From: Phytophthora colocasiae
Lineage: Eukaryota > Oomycota > Peronosporomycetes > Peronosporales > Peronosporaceae
Direction: 5' to 3'
DNA: 64,000 nt
NCBI GenBank assembly: GCA_018806915.1
Contig: JAGKQI010000049.1
Coordinates: 1,550,001 to 1,614,000 of the forward strand
How positions within the stretch are numbered: position 1 is the first letter of the stretch; every line of letters begins with the position of its first letter. The position numbers and the translations under genes are program-made. This document shows, piece after piece, positions 40,377 to 51,177 of the stretch. The notes under the pieces were generated by a model. That model saw nothing but the letters and a program-made list of their open reading frames with translations. It did no database searches and had not been told where the DNA came from.

Positions 40377-41072
40377 CTACAATTGGTGCTCTCCTTTGTT
40401 GCGTCTGCTACTGCCTGGTCGTCTACTGTTGCCGGCCGATCGCTGGTTGCTCCTGCTACTGGAGCTGCTACTGGACTTGCTGCTTGATCCGGCGGATCGG
40501 CTCGAACTCGAGCTGGAGCTTGTTGCAGATCTGGAGCTTCCATCTCGTCGCATGTTCGAGCTGGAGCTTGAACTTGAACTCGAGCTCGATCCAGGGTGTT
40601 TGTTCTTCTCGGCACGACGACGAGCCTGTGCACGTTTCTTCTTCTTTTCTTCCTCAGACATCTCGTACTTGTAGAATTCCTTCTCGGCCGACGGAAGATT
40701 GCCTGGTTGCGGGGACGTGGGCGAATTGCCGCTCTTAAGTCCAGCAATGCGGTTCTTGGCCAGTACCAATGCACTCACTGCCTTTAGACGACCAGCGGAC
40801 GCGACAGTCGCAGCAGTGGACGCCGCCGTCGACGCCTTCTCCTTACCGACAACTGCGGCCGATGAAGCTGCTTGGAAGGCCTGCGACGTCTTGACCTTCT
40901 CGCGGCCAGCAGTAGCAGCTACCGTCGCGTTCTGGAAGGTGCTGGAGCTCTTGGCGGCGGCCAACGCTTGCGTTCCCTTTTCCTTGCCCATCTCCGCCGC
41001 TGCTGCACCGGCAAAGTACAGCGTGTTACCCGCGCGGTTGGCCATGCTCTTGAGGTTGTTCAGGTCCATCAT
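40377..41072 (-). CDS. Ala/Lys repeat and Ser-rich protein of unknown function
   Basis: Predicted 231-aa protein, not recognised. Residues 1-120 are Ala-rich and helical with a recurring GKEK/GREK/GKEK/GRLK element about 18-27 residues apart, similar in feel to LEA or amphipathic lipid-binding repeats. Residues about 130-165 are highly charged (EEEKKKKRAQARRRAEKNK). The tail is runs of Ser mixed with Arg and Gly. The frame extends upstream, but the paired ATGs at 41072 and 41069 are preferred because an Inr-like site lies at 41085-41103. No membrane segment or signal peptide. Its length and open frame on a strand with biased composition make it a probable but not certain gene. Confidence 0.6.
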   Translation of the reverse strand: MMDLNNLKSMANRAGNTLYFAGAAAAEMGKEKGTQALAAAKSSSTFQNATVAATAGREKVKTSQAFQAASSAAVVGKEKASTAASTAATVASAGRLKAVSALVLAKNRIAGLKSGNSPTSPQPGNLPSAEKEFYKYEMSEEEKKKKRAQARRRAEKNKHPGSSSSSSSSSSSNMRRDGSSRSATSSSSSSSRSAGSSSKSSSSSSSRSNQRSAGNSRRPGSSRRNKGEHQL

Positions 41073-41084
41073 GAACGGGGTTCT

Positions 41085-41103
41085 TCTACCGAGAAATGAT
41101 GTC
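41085..41103 (-). promoter_or_regulatory. Inr-type promoter of the Ala/Ser-rich gene
   Basis: The minus strand reads GACATCATTTCTCGGTAGA; it fits the initiator (TCATTTCTC), with a poor FPR half. It places the start at 41072. Confidence 0.45.
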
Positions 41104-41177
41104 GCCTGACGTCTGCAAGTTCGATTATGGACAGCTCTGCTGTTGCTGAAATTCTGGGTATAGTGGAAACAAGTCAA

Positions 41178-41942
41178 CGTTTCCCTGTAGAGGAGCTGTG
41201 CTTACGGTTTGGTGATTTATCATTGTTAGAGGGACATTTAATATAGAAATTTGTTTTGTATTGACTTGCAAAAGCTGATGGATTGATGAACAAAAGGGTA
41301 TCGAGTTTTAGGATGGTAAAGTTAGTGCGTGGGTTGCCGTCTAGACGCAATCGTGTGGCATCGAGATCGATTCATGATGGTAGAGCTCACTATTGCTTTC
41401 GCTACATACCTGCACGTTAACTACGCCATAATACATCTTCTAGTTATGGCGAGGCGGCAGCGACGTTCAGCAGAAGGAGTCTGGAAGCAAGTTACTACAA
41501 CCCAAAAATCCGGAAAATCTTTTCTGGCGCCGACGATACCGGTAAGAAAACGCTTAACGCCAAAGGATACATATTGTACCTTGCGGTTGCCTACAACCAC
41601 TGGTCCTTGTCAAGAATGTGGCTGAGAGTCCCAGTGTAGAACCCGCTGGGTCTTCACAGCGCAAAGGCGGCCTGCATCTGATTGACACACCTGCCATCTG
41701 CTTTAGCATTGCCTTGAAGACAGCTCAACCGATGGTCAGGGATCTGAACACGAGCAGCTTACAGCTTATCTTGATCCATCGACAAGCGTGCAGTCGACCA
41801 TCAAAGGCAACTACATGTGTCAAAGTATCGCTTTCTTGCTTGAAGAGGTCAATTGTCCTAGTTTTTGTATGCATTGAACCCTACACACTCTTTTTACCAG
41901 ACCGCCGTACCATCAACAACAGTCCCCCACCGTCAGTCAAGA
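41178..41942. other. Intergenic, no gene recognised
   Basis: Short plus-strand open frames at 41329-41625 and 41618-41965 carry no motif, and the second overlaps the Nudix start in another frame. Likely promoter and leader of the Nudix gene plus spacer. Confidence 0.4.
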
Positions 41943-43080
41943 ATGAGCTCTGTTGGCGCCCGTAGATTCGTGGAGCAGAGTGTAGTGACGTCACTCGTGC
42001 CGCTGCTCAAGCGCAACTTGGCCAAGCAGCCACCTCCGCGCCATGACGCGCCGTTTGTGGTGCGTTATGATCGTCACAAGAAGAGAATTTTACATTTTGT
42101 TGACGTGACAATTTGTAGCGTGCAAGTGTAGCTGCAGTGTTCCGATGGAAGGAGAAGGAGCAACGGTCGTTGGAACTGCTATTCGTCCGCCGTAGTGTGA
42201 ACGAGAAGGACACGTGGAGCGGCCAGATCGCATTCCCTGGTGGTCGTCGTCAGAAGAAGACCAAGATGGATATCAACGCTTTGAACGACGTCTCGGGTGA
42301 ATGGACGGACTGGGAGTCATTAAAAGAGACGGCACAGCGCGAAACAATGGAGGAGGTCGGACTGGACCTCACCACCGAGTACGTATGCTCGTTGAAGAGG
42401 TGGGGTTTCCTATGATTTTAACGTACTTCTACTTTTGTAGACATGTGCACTGGATCGGTGACTTGCCTCCTATTCGGACACATCTGCGGTCTCTAAGCGT
42501 CAGCACCCAAGGTACGCGGAAGTATAATTGTTTTTGCAGTCAAGTGGTCACTTGCTGACTTCCTATTTTGTTGCTAGTGTTCTTCATCGATGCTGCTGCG
42601 GACGAGCACGACTACAAGCCAAAACTGCAGGAGTCCGAGATCTCCGATGTCTTCTGGGTGGACGTGCAGGAATTCTTCAACACGCGGCGGTATCAAGTGC
42701 TTTCATACCCGCTGGAAGAAAGTCTCGTGAGTCTGCGTATGCATCCGCAAGTGCTGGCTTTGGCGAAGAAGACATTGGGCAACATGCTCTTCGACTGCAT
42801 TTATCTCCCAAGACCAGATCACGCACCCCCTGATGATGAACGTTCGCCACGTCGTGACGTACACGACTTCGTGCTGTGGGGCTTAACGCTTCGTGCTGTG
42901 GTGGATATCTTCGCTGCCGCTGGGTCCCCGTTGCCCATGCGTCCGGATGCCCAACATTTCGACTCAAAGCTGCTGGGCGACATTGTGCTGTACTGTATGC
43001 GCTATCCGGACAAGGTCATCGCAGGAACCGCTACTATCTCGGCAATGTTGCTTGTTGGCGTCGTGTACAGCAACTTGTAG
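41943..43080 (+). CDS. Nudix hydrolase with C-terminal membrane anchor
   Basis: Predicted protein of about 317-320 aa in four exons: 41943-42063, 42132 to about 42390-42399, 42441-42511 and 42578-43080. The Nudix box is seen as GG(R) followed by ETAQRETMEEVGLDL, giving the metal-binding REx2EE core. SGQIAFPGGR before it is the pattern of the coenzyme A pyrophosphatase (NUDT7/8, YeaB) group. The last 25 residues (IAGTATISAMLLVGVVYSNL) form a single membrane segment at the very C-terminus, so the protein may be tail-anchored. The second intron is unclear: keeping the frame needs a donor at 42391 or 42400, leaving a very short intron of 41-50 nt. The likely reaction is hydrolysis of CoA or another nucleoside diphosphate derivative. 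Confidence 0.82.
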
Positions 43081-43237
43081 CAATGACGACCAGACATGGC
43101 TACACTTAGCAAACATACTCTTGAAGTTCATACCGCGGAAGACTGACTCTCCCTCTCTTTTGTGACCATTAAAAGCAAAATAAACATCACCTCGAAACTG
43201 ATTTGAGCTGAGGTAGTGGCGTACTTTGGCGCGCGAA

Positions 43238-46200
43238 ATGGAGGCCCCCGCTGCATCTCCACAGCTCCAAGATGGCTCATTCTCGTACCCAGACACCAGT
43301 GAATCACCCAACCCACCTCCAGCACCGGTAGCGCCGCATTTGGACCCGCAACAGCCTCATGAACGCAGAAACAAGCACATATCGGGTCCATCCTCCAGTT
43401 TCTCGGACGCCATTGGCGCCAATCTACTGATGCAGTTGATCCCTATCCATTGGGACGGATCGGCTCGTAAGAAAGGCGACTGGCTGCCACGCTGGGACGA
43501 CGTGTACTTGACTTTGGACGGCGTAACACTGCGAGTTTTCGAGTCCAGAAGCCGATTCTTGGAAGTGCTGGAACTGGAGCAACAGATGCAGCAAGATGGC
43601 AATGCAAAGACCCAGAATGCTGCCATTATTGATAAGAAGCACTGTTACACTGTTACTGCCGTGGACAAGGAGAATGTAGGTCGTCCTCACGGCTTTTTCG
43701 TTAGGACCAAGGAAAAGAACAAACTCCTACACCTTGTAGTGGACAGTGAGCTGGAGAGAGTACTGTGGATCCATCTATTGGGTGCGGTAGTGGAGCAAGT
43801 GGAGAGTGTGCTGCCAAAAGCGAAACGGAGACTAAAATCTTCTGGATCCAGAGTTGAAGTCTCTCCAAGGAAAACACTGACACTGGGACCGCTGTCTACA
43901 CCAAGGAGAATGAGAGTACAGACGCTGACGTTACTGGGAACACCCGTGAGTGTGGAATTGAACATGTTTTATGATGCATGGGGGTGCATTCAGGCACGAA
44001 AGGGGAATTTCGCTCTACTTATGCCGAGTTTTCACCCCAACATCACTTTGACGTCTAATTATCCCCCGACTGTCCCAATTGCTGGGGAATATCACGGTTT
44101 ATCTGGAGTTTTGGCATTCTTTGCGAATCTACACGGCTCTATGGATGTGTCGCACTATGGTGTTGAACATGTGGCTCGTCGAGGTGATTTAGCGGTTGTC
44201 TCTGGCCGCGAAACCATACGAAGTTGTGAGAGTGGAAGGCGCTTTCGACACTTGTGGAAACATGAACTGCGGTTTGAAGCTGATGGGCGTATTAGCCACA
44301 TTAATATTCTAGCGGATAAAACCGCAGCTGCTGTGGCTTTTGCTAATGGTGGCGGTAGTGGAGCAGGTCCTGTGACTGGAGAGGCTACCGGGCCAGCACT
44401 TGCAGCTCTACCTCGTGAGCGTGAGCGACAAGCTAGCACGTGTCCACCAGGAGAAATCCGTGTGGTGTGTATATCGGGCGAGAATTTCAGGAGGCGGAAG
44501 CCTACAACTGGTGGAGGCAGTGGATACAAAGTAATAATTGGACTGAACGAGTTCCCTCACTTGACAACTAAAGTTCCTGGGCCGAAAAGTACCAGTAGTG
44601 CTAGTAGCAGGGACGTCACAACGACGAGTACCGACGGGTTGAACCGAGTTGGATCGTGGAAATCGTACTCGACCCGAGTGGTGAAAAGCAGTGGTGGCAA
44701 AGGACCATTTTGGGCCGAAACTCTGCATCTCGAATTTTCCGGTGCAGTTCCTGGCTCGACGGCGAGTTTGTGTGTCGATGTGTGGAGTCTCGGTGTCATT
44801 GGTGACGAATTGGTTGGTTGTGCGAAAGTGAACTTGGCGGATTATTTGGGCTCGTCAGAGGGAACGGAAGAGCTGATCGCATCTGTGGCTGTACCTAAGT
44901 GGTTTGATATCTATCGATCCGAGACGTTTGAAAAGTGTGCGCGAGGCATTGACACTGAGAGCTGTGGGCGTCTGGAACTAAGTATTAGCTTCGCTCCTTA
45001 CACAGAAGAAGATGATTCAATGGGTGAAGATGACGATGTGAGCATGAGCGAGGAAGGAGAGCGATCGATTATCTCGACGGATGGAAGTACTCCAATTCAG
45101 GGAGGCCGATCACCAAGGCATCGCAAGAGTTTCGACAGGCTGCAAGAACTACACAAAGAGACTGGCCAAAACCGTCGAGTTTCGGAGCGCTACTCTCTCG
45201 CAGCAAGTGATATTCCAGGTGGATTTGAGCTGGTGGATGCTGATGGACTGGATAAACAGAACAAGAAATCTTCATCGGACGACGAGGAAGAAATGTACAC
45301 ATTTACAGTGGCTTCCACTAAGTTCCGCGTGTACAGGAGATATCAACTTATTCGTGCGATCGGACATGGCGCTTACGGTGTGGTAATCGCAGCCAGCGAT
45401 CAAGTAACTGGAAATTCTGTCGCTATCAAGAACATCCCTCGTACTTTTGACGACTTGGTGGATGCTAAGCGCATCGTCCGCGAGATTCGACTGATGAGGC
45501 ATCTTCGTCACCCGCATGTTGTCTCGGTGCTCGACGTTATGCGCCCCCCATCGCTCGCCAACTTTGAGGACACGTACATCGTTACTGATCTCATGGAGAC
45601 AGACTTGCACCGAGTTATCAATTCCCCAGAAGCTTTATCAAGTGATCACATTGCTTTCATCACATACCAGTTGTTGTGCGGACTGCGCTACGTCCATTCA
45701 GCGCATATTATTCACCGCGACGTCAAGCCCTCAAATGTGCTCATCAACCGCGACTGCTTGGTCAAACTTTGTGACTTTGGACTAGCACGGGGCATCGACA
45801 TCCGACCAGTTACACCTAGCAGTGCTGACGGTAACAGTACGCCAAGCAGTCAGGACGGGGAGCCTGCTTTGGATGAAGCGTTGACGGAATACGTAGTGAC
45901 GCGTTGGTATCGAGCCCCTGAGCTTCTACTTGCCAGCCGGTACTCTACTGCCATTGACGTCTGGGCTGTAGGCTGCATTTTGGCCGAGATGTTCACCCGC
46001 AAGGCGCTTTTTCCAGGCCATGACCACGTGCACCAGTTGCATTTAATCTTGCAACTTGTGGGAAGCCCGTCACCCGATGACATGGGTTTCGTCACTAACA
46101 TGAAGGCCAAACGATGGATGGCGCGCCAACAGCAACAGGAAGCCAAGGCGCTCAATTCAGTTTGTCCGAATGCACCGACCGAGGCGCTGGATCTCATGAA

Positions 46201-46594
46201 GAAGTTACTGCAGTTCGATCCTCGCAAACGGATTTCAGTGGACGAAGCCATCGCGCACCCGTTCCTGGCACCGTGTCGTGCTGATGGCGTTGATATGGAC
46301 TCGGAGCGACTGGCGGACAGCGCATTCGACTTTTCCTTTGAGCGGGAGAACAAGGGCAACATGGACAAGAACACACTGCGTCAGCTCATTTTCGAGGATG
46401 TTTGTCACTTCCACCCACAGGCGACGCCCGAATTGGAGCAGTTCACGAAGGAACAGGAGCGATCGAAGCGATTAGAGGAGGAGAAGCGGAGAAAGGAGGA
46501 AGAGAACCAGACCAATGCCAAGAACCGGACAGGGCTTTCCAGTTCTTCCGACGCGACGATTGTCGCATCAAGGGCCTCTGCAATACGCTGGTAA
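43238..46594 (+). CDS. MAP kinase fused to PH, NTF2/SnoaL-like and C2-like domains
   Basis: Predicted 1118-aa protein, one exon; the ATG is at 43238 because the frame above opens only with TTG. Four modules follow. The PH-like domain (about residues 78-192; DWLPRWDDVYLTLDG ... ERVLWIHLLGAV) is first. An NTF2/SnoaL-like fold (about 235-380; FHPNITLTSNYP, EYHGLSGVLAFF, RFEADGRISHINI) is second. A C2-like sandwich (about 400-570; EIRVVCISGENF ... FWAETLHLEF ... VDVWSLG) is third. The kinase domain (about 695-1025) has GHGAYGVV, VAIKN, HRDVKPSN, DFGLARG, an enlarged activation loop ending in LTEY (TEY phosphosite, about 881-884) and TRWYRAPE. A charged coiled-coil tail ends it. It should be a Ser/Thr MAPK; PH and C2 suggest membrane or lipid targeting. 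Confidence 0.88.
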   Translation: MEAPAASPQLQDGSFSYPDTSESPNPPPAPVAPHLDPQQPHERRNKHISGPSSSFSDAIGANLLMQLIPIHWDGSARKKGDWLPRWDDVYLTLDGVTLRVFESRSRFLEVLELEQQMQQDGNAKTQNAAIIDKKHCYTVTAVDKENVGRPHGFFVRTKEKNKLLHLVVDSELERVLWIHLLGAVVEQVESVLPKAKRRLKSSGSRVEVSPRKTLTLGPLSTPRRMRVQTLTLLGTPVSVELNMFYDAWGCIQARKGNFALLMPSFHPNITLTSNYPPTVPIAGEYHGLSGVLAFFANLHGSMDVSHYGVEHVARRGDLAVVSGRETIRSCESGRRFRHLWKHELRFEADGRISHINILADKTAAAVAFANGGGSGAGPVTGEATGPALAALPRERERQASTCPPGEIRVVCISGENFRRRKPTTGGGSGYKVIIGLNEFPHLTTKVPGPKSTSSASSRDVTTTSTDGLNRVGSWKSYSTRVVKSSGGKGPFWAETLHLEFSGAVPGSTASLCVDVWSLGVIGDELVGCAKVNLADYLGSSEGTEELIASVAVPKWFDIYRSETFEKCARGIDTESCGRLELSISFAPYTEEDDSMGEDDDVSMSEEGERSIISTDGSTPIQGGRSPRHRKSFDRLQELHKETGQNRRVSERYSLAASDIPGGFELVDADGLDKQNKKSSSDDEEEMYTFTVASTKFRVYRRYQLIRAIGHGAYGVVIAASDQVTGNSVAIKNIPRTFDDLVDAKRIVREIRLMRHLRHPHVVSVLDVMRPPSLANFEDTYIVTDLMETDLHRVINSPEALSSDHIAFITYQLLCGLRYVHSAHIIHRDVKPSNVLINRDCLVKLCDFGLARGIDIRPVTPSSADGNSTPSSQDGEPALDEALTEYVVTRWYRAPELLLASRYSTAIDVWAVGCILAEMFTRKALFPGHDHVHQLHLILQLVGSPSPDDMGFVTNMKAKRWMARQQQQEAKALNSVCPNAPTEALDLMKKLLQFDPRKRISVDEAIAHPFLAPCRADGVDMDSERLADSAFDFSFERENKGNMDKNTLRQLIFEDVCHFHPQATPELEQFTKEQERSKRLEEEKRRKEEENQTNAKNRTGLSSSSDATIVASRASAIRW

Positions 46595-48851
46595 CTTGGC
46601 CGCTAGAACTTCGCCATCAAGCCGTTTCCCCCGGAAGAGCGCGAAAATCCACGCGAAGGAAGAAAGTCAAGCCATCAAGTTGGAGCCAAGACTCCTGCAC
46701 TCCAAACTCTTCTTGAGGGAAAAGCTGGGCTGTTAGCGTTTAGACTGCACTTTTAGCATGCAATGAAGCATCGATAGGCTGACGACATCAGGTCATTACG
46801 AAAGTATCAAATAGCTAGGTAGTTGAAGTTAAGAAAGTGTTGCTCTTCTCTTCAAGGTGTGTGAATGGACCGCAACAACAACAACGCTGGTGGGCTGCAC
46901 GACAAATTGTCGGCCGACCAAAGTTTGGTCGGCCGGCTAAGCCTCTTGATGAATACCGGACGGAGCCATAACAACTTTTAGCACAACACCACGACTGACG
47001 AGACGCGAATCTCCAGAAGAGCATGGGGAGTATTGCAAACGCTCGCGACGATCCGGTCGCCACGGATTGTTGGACAATGGGCAACGTTTCCGCACGGAAG
47101 CAGCAACGATTGTTCAAGAGAGTTCACGACGGCCCGACAAGTCTGGTCACCGCTGTCAAGTGTGACAGGATGATGTAAAGCGCGCGTCAATTGCCGCCCG
47201 TCTGGAGGGAACCAGTGCCACGTTCACCAAGCTGATGATCAGCGCCGGTATGGTATGGCGACCAATGCAGGTGGCGCGTGCGTGAACGGCCTCTGTATCC
47301 AAGCAAGCTGACCGACGCACGTCGAGTCTGTCGCAAAGCCGGCCATTAGCAGAGCTCTTCGCGTGTTTGTGGAGACTCCGCAGCGAAAGAATTCTCGCCA
47401 GTCTCGGCGTTCGCATAAAGCAGCCCGGCGCATGGTGCCCGATGCACCGTCAAGCTGTGGTTCTGATTCTACGAGCGCACGAGCTGGAAATCGCGAAAGC
47501 CATGTGCCCCCGTTACGTCCGTCTCCCAACGCCACTGCACGAACACGGCGCGAAGCCGACGGCGCGCACGTGTAGACAACTTCTTTGGAGGCTGCTTGGT
47601 CGCCAGACCGGACGGGTCCGCATGTTGAAGTGGTCGGTGGATTTGTGCTTTTCGATAATATTTCCGTTCTTTTTTGCTCTGTTTTATTTTTAAATGATAC
47701 TTTCGAGCATTTGCTTTCCAGCGACGCTAAAAGACTACACGCAAGTTTCACATGGCACCCATGATAAAAAACACTTGCACACTATGGCCAGAGTCAACGG
47801 CGGACAGGCTGTTGTGCGAAATGCCAGCGTCAACGGCGTTGGCAGATGGGTGCAAAAAAATCTACTACCAGGTATCCTGCTAAATGAAAGCGTGCGGGAT
47901 GCAAACTCTTGTGCAAAAAATACTGCGCGAATCTTGCGCTTTGTGGTTCACAGTGGCGCATGGTAGGTCGAATCAAATCAATACCCTTTCACGTCAAAAA
48001 CCACAACCCATACTGCCCCAGAAGCGGATGATTTCTGGGTCGTGTAGTCGCCTGAGTTGCAGCATGGGTCACACACGTGTCGAGGTTCGTGTATTCGTGG
48101 TAGCGAAGAGTCAGTGCACTGCACTGCAGTGTTGCCAACAACAAAGGCCTGGAGTCCTATCCAAAATACGCTGTGGAGTCATGGCACATCCAGTGAGTGA
48201 GGTGCAATTTACATTGGGCATCATCTTAGATGTTCTCTCGTTGGGAGGCTTTTACAGCGTTTTATCCCTGCAGATGGTATCCATGAGTCAAGCCCAGTCA
48301 CTTTCGAGATTTTGTGTATTTTAACCTGCCTTTGTGGCGAACCCTCTTCTATGGACTCTGAACATAAATAGACGGTTCCGGTCTCCTAGTCCGCGTCTCC
48401 GATGTGCTGGCCACTTGCATGTACTGATACTATAATGCAGCGGGGAGCTTTTCCACTCAGTCGCGGAATTGCTCGCTTTGGCCGATCGCATCACCTTCAG
48501 CTCGAATTGTACGTGCACAAAGTCCGGATTTGCAGCCCTGGAGCTTGTCACCACCTGGCGGCGGTTCCTTGAACCTGCTGACGTCGGTGCAGGTTCCGCT
48601 CCAGTCTGCGCGCTCCAGGCTGTTTTGTCAGAATGTTGTCAATTTGCACTCTTCGCAATGCGCCGATACTAACTTGTTCTTCCTCTCTGCCATTCTGTGC
48701 TTGACCAACATCCCTGTAGACGGCAGCCAAGAAGCCGCCGATCCACTTGAGCACTTTTACATTGCGTGGGCAGTGCGAGCATCGGAATTGGATCGGGTGT
48801 TGACCTGCCGAAGTGATAAGACAGTTGACGACCAACTTGCAACAAGTCGAG
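46595..48851. other. 2.2-kb stretch without a recognised gene
   Basis: Many short overlapping open frames on both strands, none with a motif, signal peptide or consistent exon structure. It holds a 25-bp perfect palindrome (46911-46935). The right part must contain the poly(A) polymerase promoter. It may be decayed repeat sequence; I cannot name a family. Confidence 0.4.
46911..46935. repeat. Perfect 25-bp palindrome
   Basis: CGGCCGACCAAA, then G, then TTTGGTCGGCCG: 12-bp arms around one base. Confidence 0.85.
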
Positions 48852-50912
48852 ATGAACGCTTTGTGCTGGGGAGACGCAGAGCGCACGAGGAAGCTCAAGC
48901 AGACACTGCGCACACCTCAACACCTCGAGGTTGGTGCATTCCCCGACCTTGGCAAGCACCAGAAGGAGAGCGACACTTCTTCCGGTGGAAGGACAAGCTG
49001 TTCCAGTAGCCACGATATCTGGGACGACGACGACGTGTCCACGGCCGGATCCAACTGCAGCGACGACGGATCCGTCTCCAGTAGCGACTCGCGTAGCCCT
49101 TCGCCCGTCTCCAAGAAATCGGTGACGGAGCCTTTGCAACTCGCACTCGAAGCGTGTCAGGCCAATTGGACGGAGAAAAACAACGAGCAGAAGACACAAC
49201 CACCACTACCCACTGGATCTCCACAAAAGCACAGGATGAAGGACCAGGAAAGTTTCATGAAGACACTGAGGACAGCAGCGTTTGGACTACGACGAGTGAT
49301 GCCCATTGTGGTCCCAGCCGAACTTGTACCTCCCACTGAATACGATCTGAGGAGCACCAATGGCCTCATGAAATGTGTCAACGCTATTGCTCCACTCCCA
49401 ACACCGGAACAGCTGAGTGCCAAGCATTTAGTCATCAATGAACTGCAGAGGATGGTGGATATCTGGCTGCGGCGTACACTTGACGAGCTCAATGGAAGTG
49501 AAACCAAATCGACGGAGACGGCGACTTTGCTGTTGGGAGGCAGTTGGCATCTTAAGGTAGGAATGGCCGAGTCGGATCTGGACGTTGTGGCGTTCATGCC
49601 ACACGCTGTAACAGCTGAAATCTTCTTCAGTTCTCTGTGTGAACACCTCGAAAAGGAGGCGTCTGTGTCCGACCTTGTTGCTCGACGAAAAGCTGCCGTT
49701 CCAGTGCTGTCGTTCAAGGTAAATGGAGTCCGCGTAGACTTGCTGTTCGCGCGGTATGCGAAGAAGCAGGCAGTGCCTAAGCACTTGCCGTTCCTGCCTG
49801 GTGATGACATGCATGTGATGCGCGGCATGGATGCAACTTCCGTTCGTTCATTGTCGGTAGCTCGTGTAGCTTCTCTCATTCTGGAACTGGTGCCGAACGC
49901 TAGCGTGTTCCGATCGTGTCTTCGTGTGATCCGCCTGTGGGCAAGACACCGAGGCCTGTACTCGAACAAAGCCGGCTTCCTGGGTGGCATTTCGTGGGCC
50001 TTGTTGGTCTGCTTCGTGTGCCAAATGTTCCCTCGTGCTAGTGTGGCATCCCTGGTGCATCGGTTCTTCTCCGTCATGGCATCTTGGCGATGGCCAACTC
50101 CCATTTTGGTGGCACACCCTTCGAAAGGGGACGATGCAGACTATGTCCAGTGGGATCCGCAACACAACATCCACGACCGCGCACATCTAATGCCCATTAT
50201 CACACCGGGTTTCCCTGCTGTCAACACTGCCGTGAACGTCAACTTGTCGACGTTACAAGTAATGCGAGAGGAGTTCGCACGAGGACAACGCATCATGGAT
50301 GACTTGCGCCGTCGCAGTCTCAGCCACCCGTCGTCATGGAACCAGCTTTTCACACCTACGGAAGTTCTTGTACGATACGACCACCACATTGCCATCGAGC
50401 TGCGCGCACCGAACGAGGAGGCCCTAGCAGAGTGGTCAAGTTTTGTTGCGAGCCGAACTCGAAAGCTTGTGGAGACTTTGCAGCACACACCATCGGTGGC
50501 TTCTCTTCACCCTCTACCAGAACTCGTTCGGCCTCAGAGACCTGAAACAACAGAAAATGGTGCAGTGGTTGGCTACTACTTTGTTGGATACACAGTCAAC
50601 GCACCACCAATGCCACCTTCTCGACGTGAAGATCGAAGACACTCAGCTCGACCAGCTTTTCCGACCGCTGGTGGCACTGAAGAGCTGGCGAGAAATTGCG
50701 TCGCTTCGGCGACTCGATACTTCCTCGCGACGGAACTCGACACTGCCACGGAGAAGAAAGACGGCATGGAGGTCGACATCACCTACCGCTCGTGGAATGA
50801 TCTGCCCGATGCTATTTTCCCTGGAGGCCGCACGGCTGCTATCGGAGACCGTGCGAGGTATATTCTCAGTCAAGCTCATCAAGTGAATCTTGCCCTGGGC
50901 TTAGCTCGTTAG
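48852..50912 (+). CDS. Canonical poly(A) polymerase
   Basis: Predicted 686-aa nuclear enzyme that adds poly(A) tails to cleaved pre-mRNA. I chose the ATG at 48852, as the frame above opens only with GTG. A Ser/Asp-rich N-terminus (about 50-110) precedes the nucleotidyltransferase. The GGSWHLKVGMAESDLDVV loop supplies the GS and two catalytic Asp (DLD), and GVRVDLLFARY supplies the third. The central domain is clear: VRSLSVARVASLILELVPN, RLWARHRGLYSNKAGFLGG and SWALLVCFVCQMFP. The RNA-binding part follows with SWRWPTPILV, HLMPIITPGFP and VMREEFARG. This matches eukaryotic PAP rather than the Trf/Cid1 group. No introns seen. Confidence 0.93.
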   Translation: MNALCWGDAERTRKLKQTLRTPQHLEVGAFPDLGKHQKESDTSSGGRTSCSSSHDIWDDDDVSTAGSNCSDDGSVSSSDSRSPSPVSKKSVTEPLQLALEACQANWTEKNNEQKTQPPLPTGSPQKHRMKDQESFMKTLRTAAFGLRRVMPIVVPAELVPPTEYDLRSTNGLMKCVNAIAPLPTPEQLSAKHLVINELQRMVDIWLRRTLDELNGSETKSTETATLLLGGSWHLKVGMAESDLDVVAFMPHAVTAEIFFSSLCEHLEKEASVSDLVARRKAAVPVLSFKVNGVRVDLLFARYAKKQAVPKHLPFLPGDDMHVMRGMDATSVRSLSVARVASLILELVPNASVFRSCLRVIRLWARHRGLYSNKAGFLGGISWALLVCFVCQMFPRASVASLVHRFFSVMASWRWPTPILVAHPSKGDDADYVQWDPQHNIHDRAHLMPIITPGFPAVNTAVNVNLSTLQVMREEFARGQRIMDDLRRRSLSHPSSWNQLFTPTEVLVRYDHHIAIELRAPNEEALAEWSSFVASRTRKLVETLQHTPSVASLHPLPELVRPQRPETTENGAVVGYYFVGYTVNAPPMPPSRREDRRHSARPAFPTAGGTEELARNCVASATRYFLATELDTATEKKDGMEVDITYRSWNDLPDAIFPGGRTAAIGDRARYILSQAHQVNLALGLAR

Positions 50913-51177
50913 GAGTATGAATATGAACATCGAGCGAGACTCTAGGAGCTGCTCAAACACGGAGGCACAAGAGGAACGCACACGAGATATTTAAGAAAAA
51001 AACTAAGGCAAAATAAAAAGGAAACACTCACAAAAGCACTGCTTTGGTTGACGTTCAGCTGTTTGGATTCTTGATCACCAAGTCGACTTGATCTTTTCTT
51101 TTAGGTATGGCAAAATGTACCGCGTTGTCTTCATCGGAAGTTCAGCGAGATGCGGTGCTTAACGGGACAAAATTGAC

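Noticed and set aside
47239..47751. 170-codon minus-strand open frame in the gene-free stretch
   Set aside because: No recognisable domain, no promoter, and overlapping open frames on the other strand are equally long.
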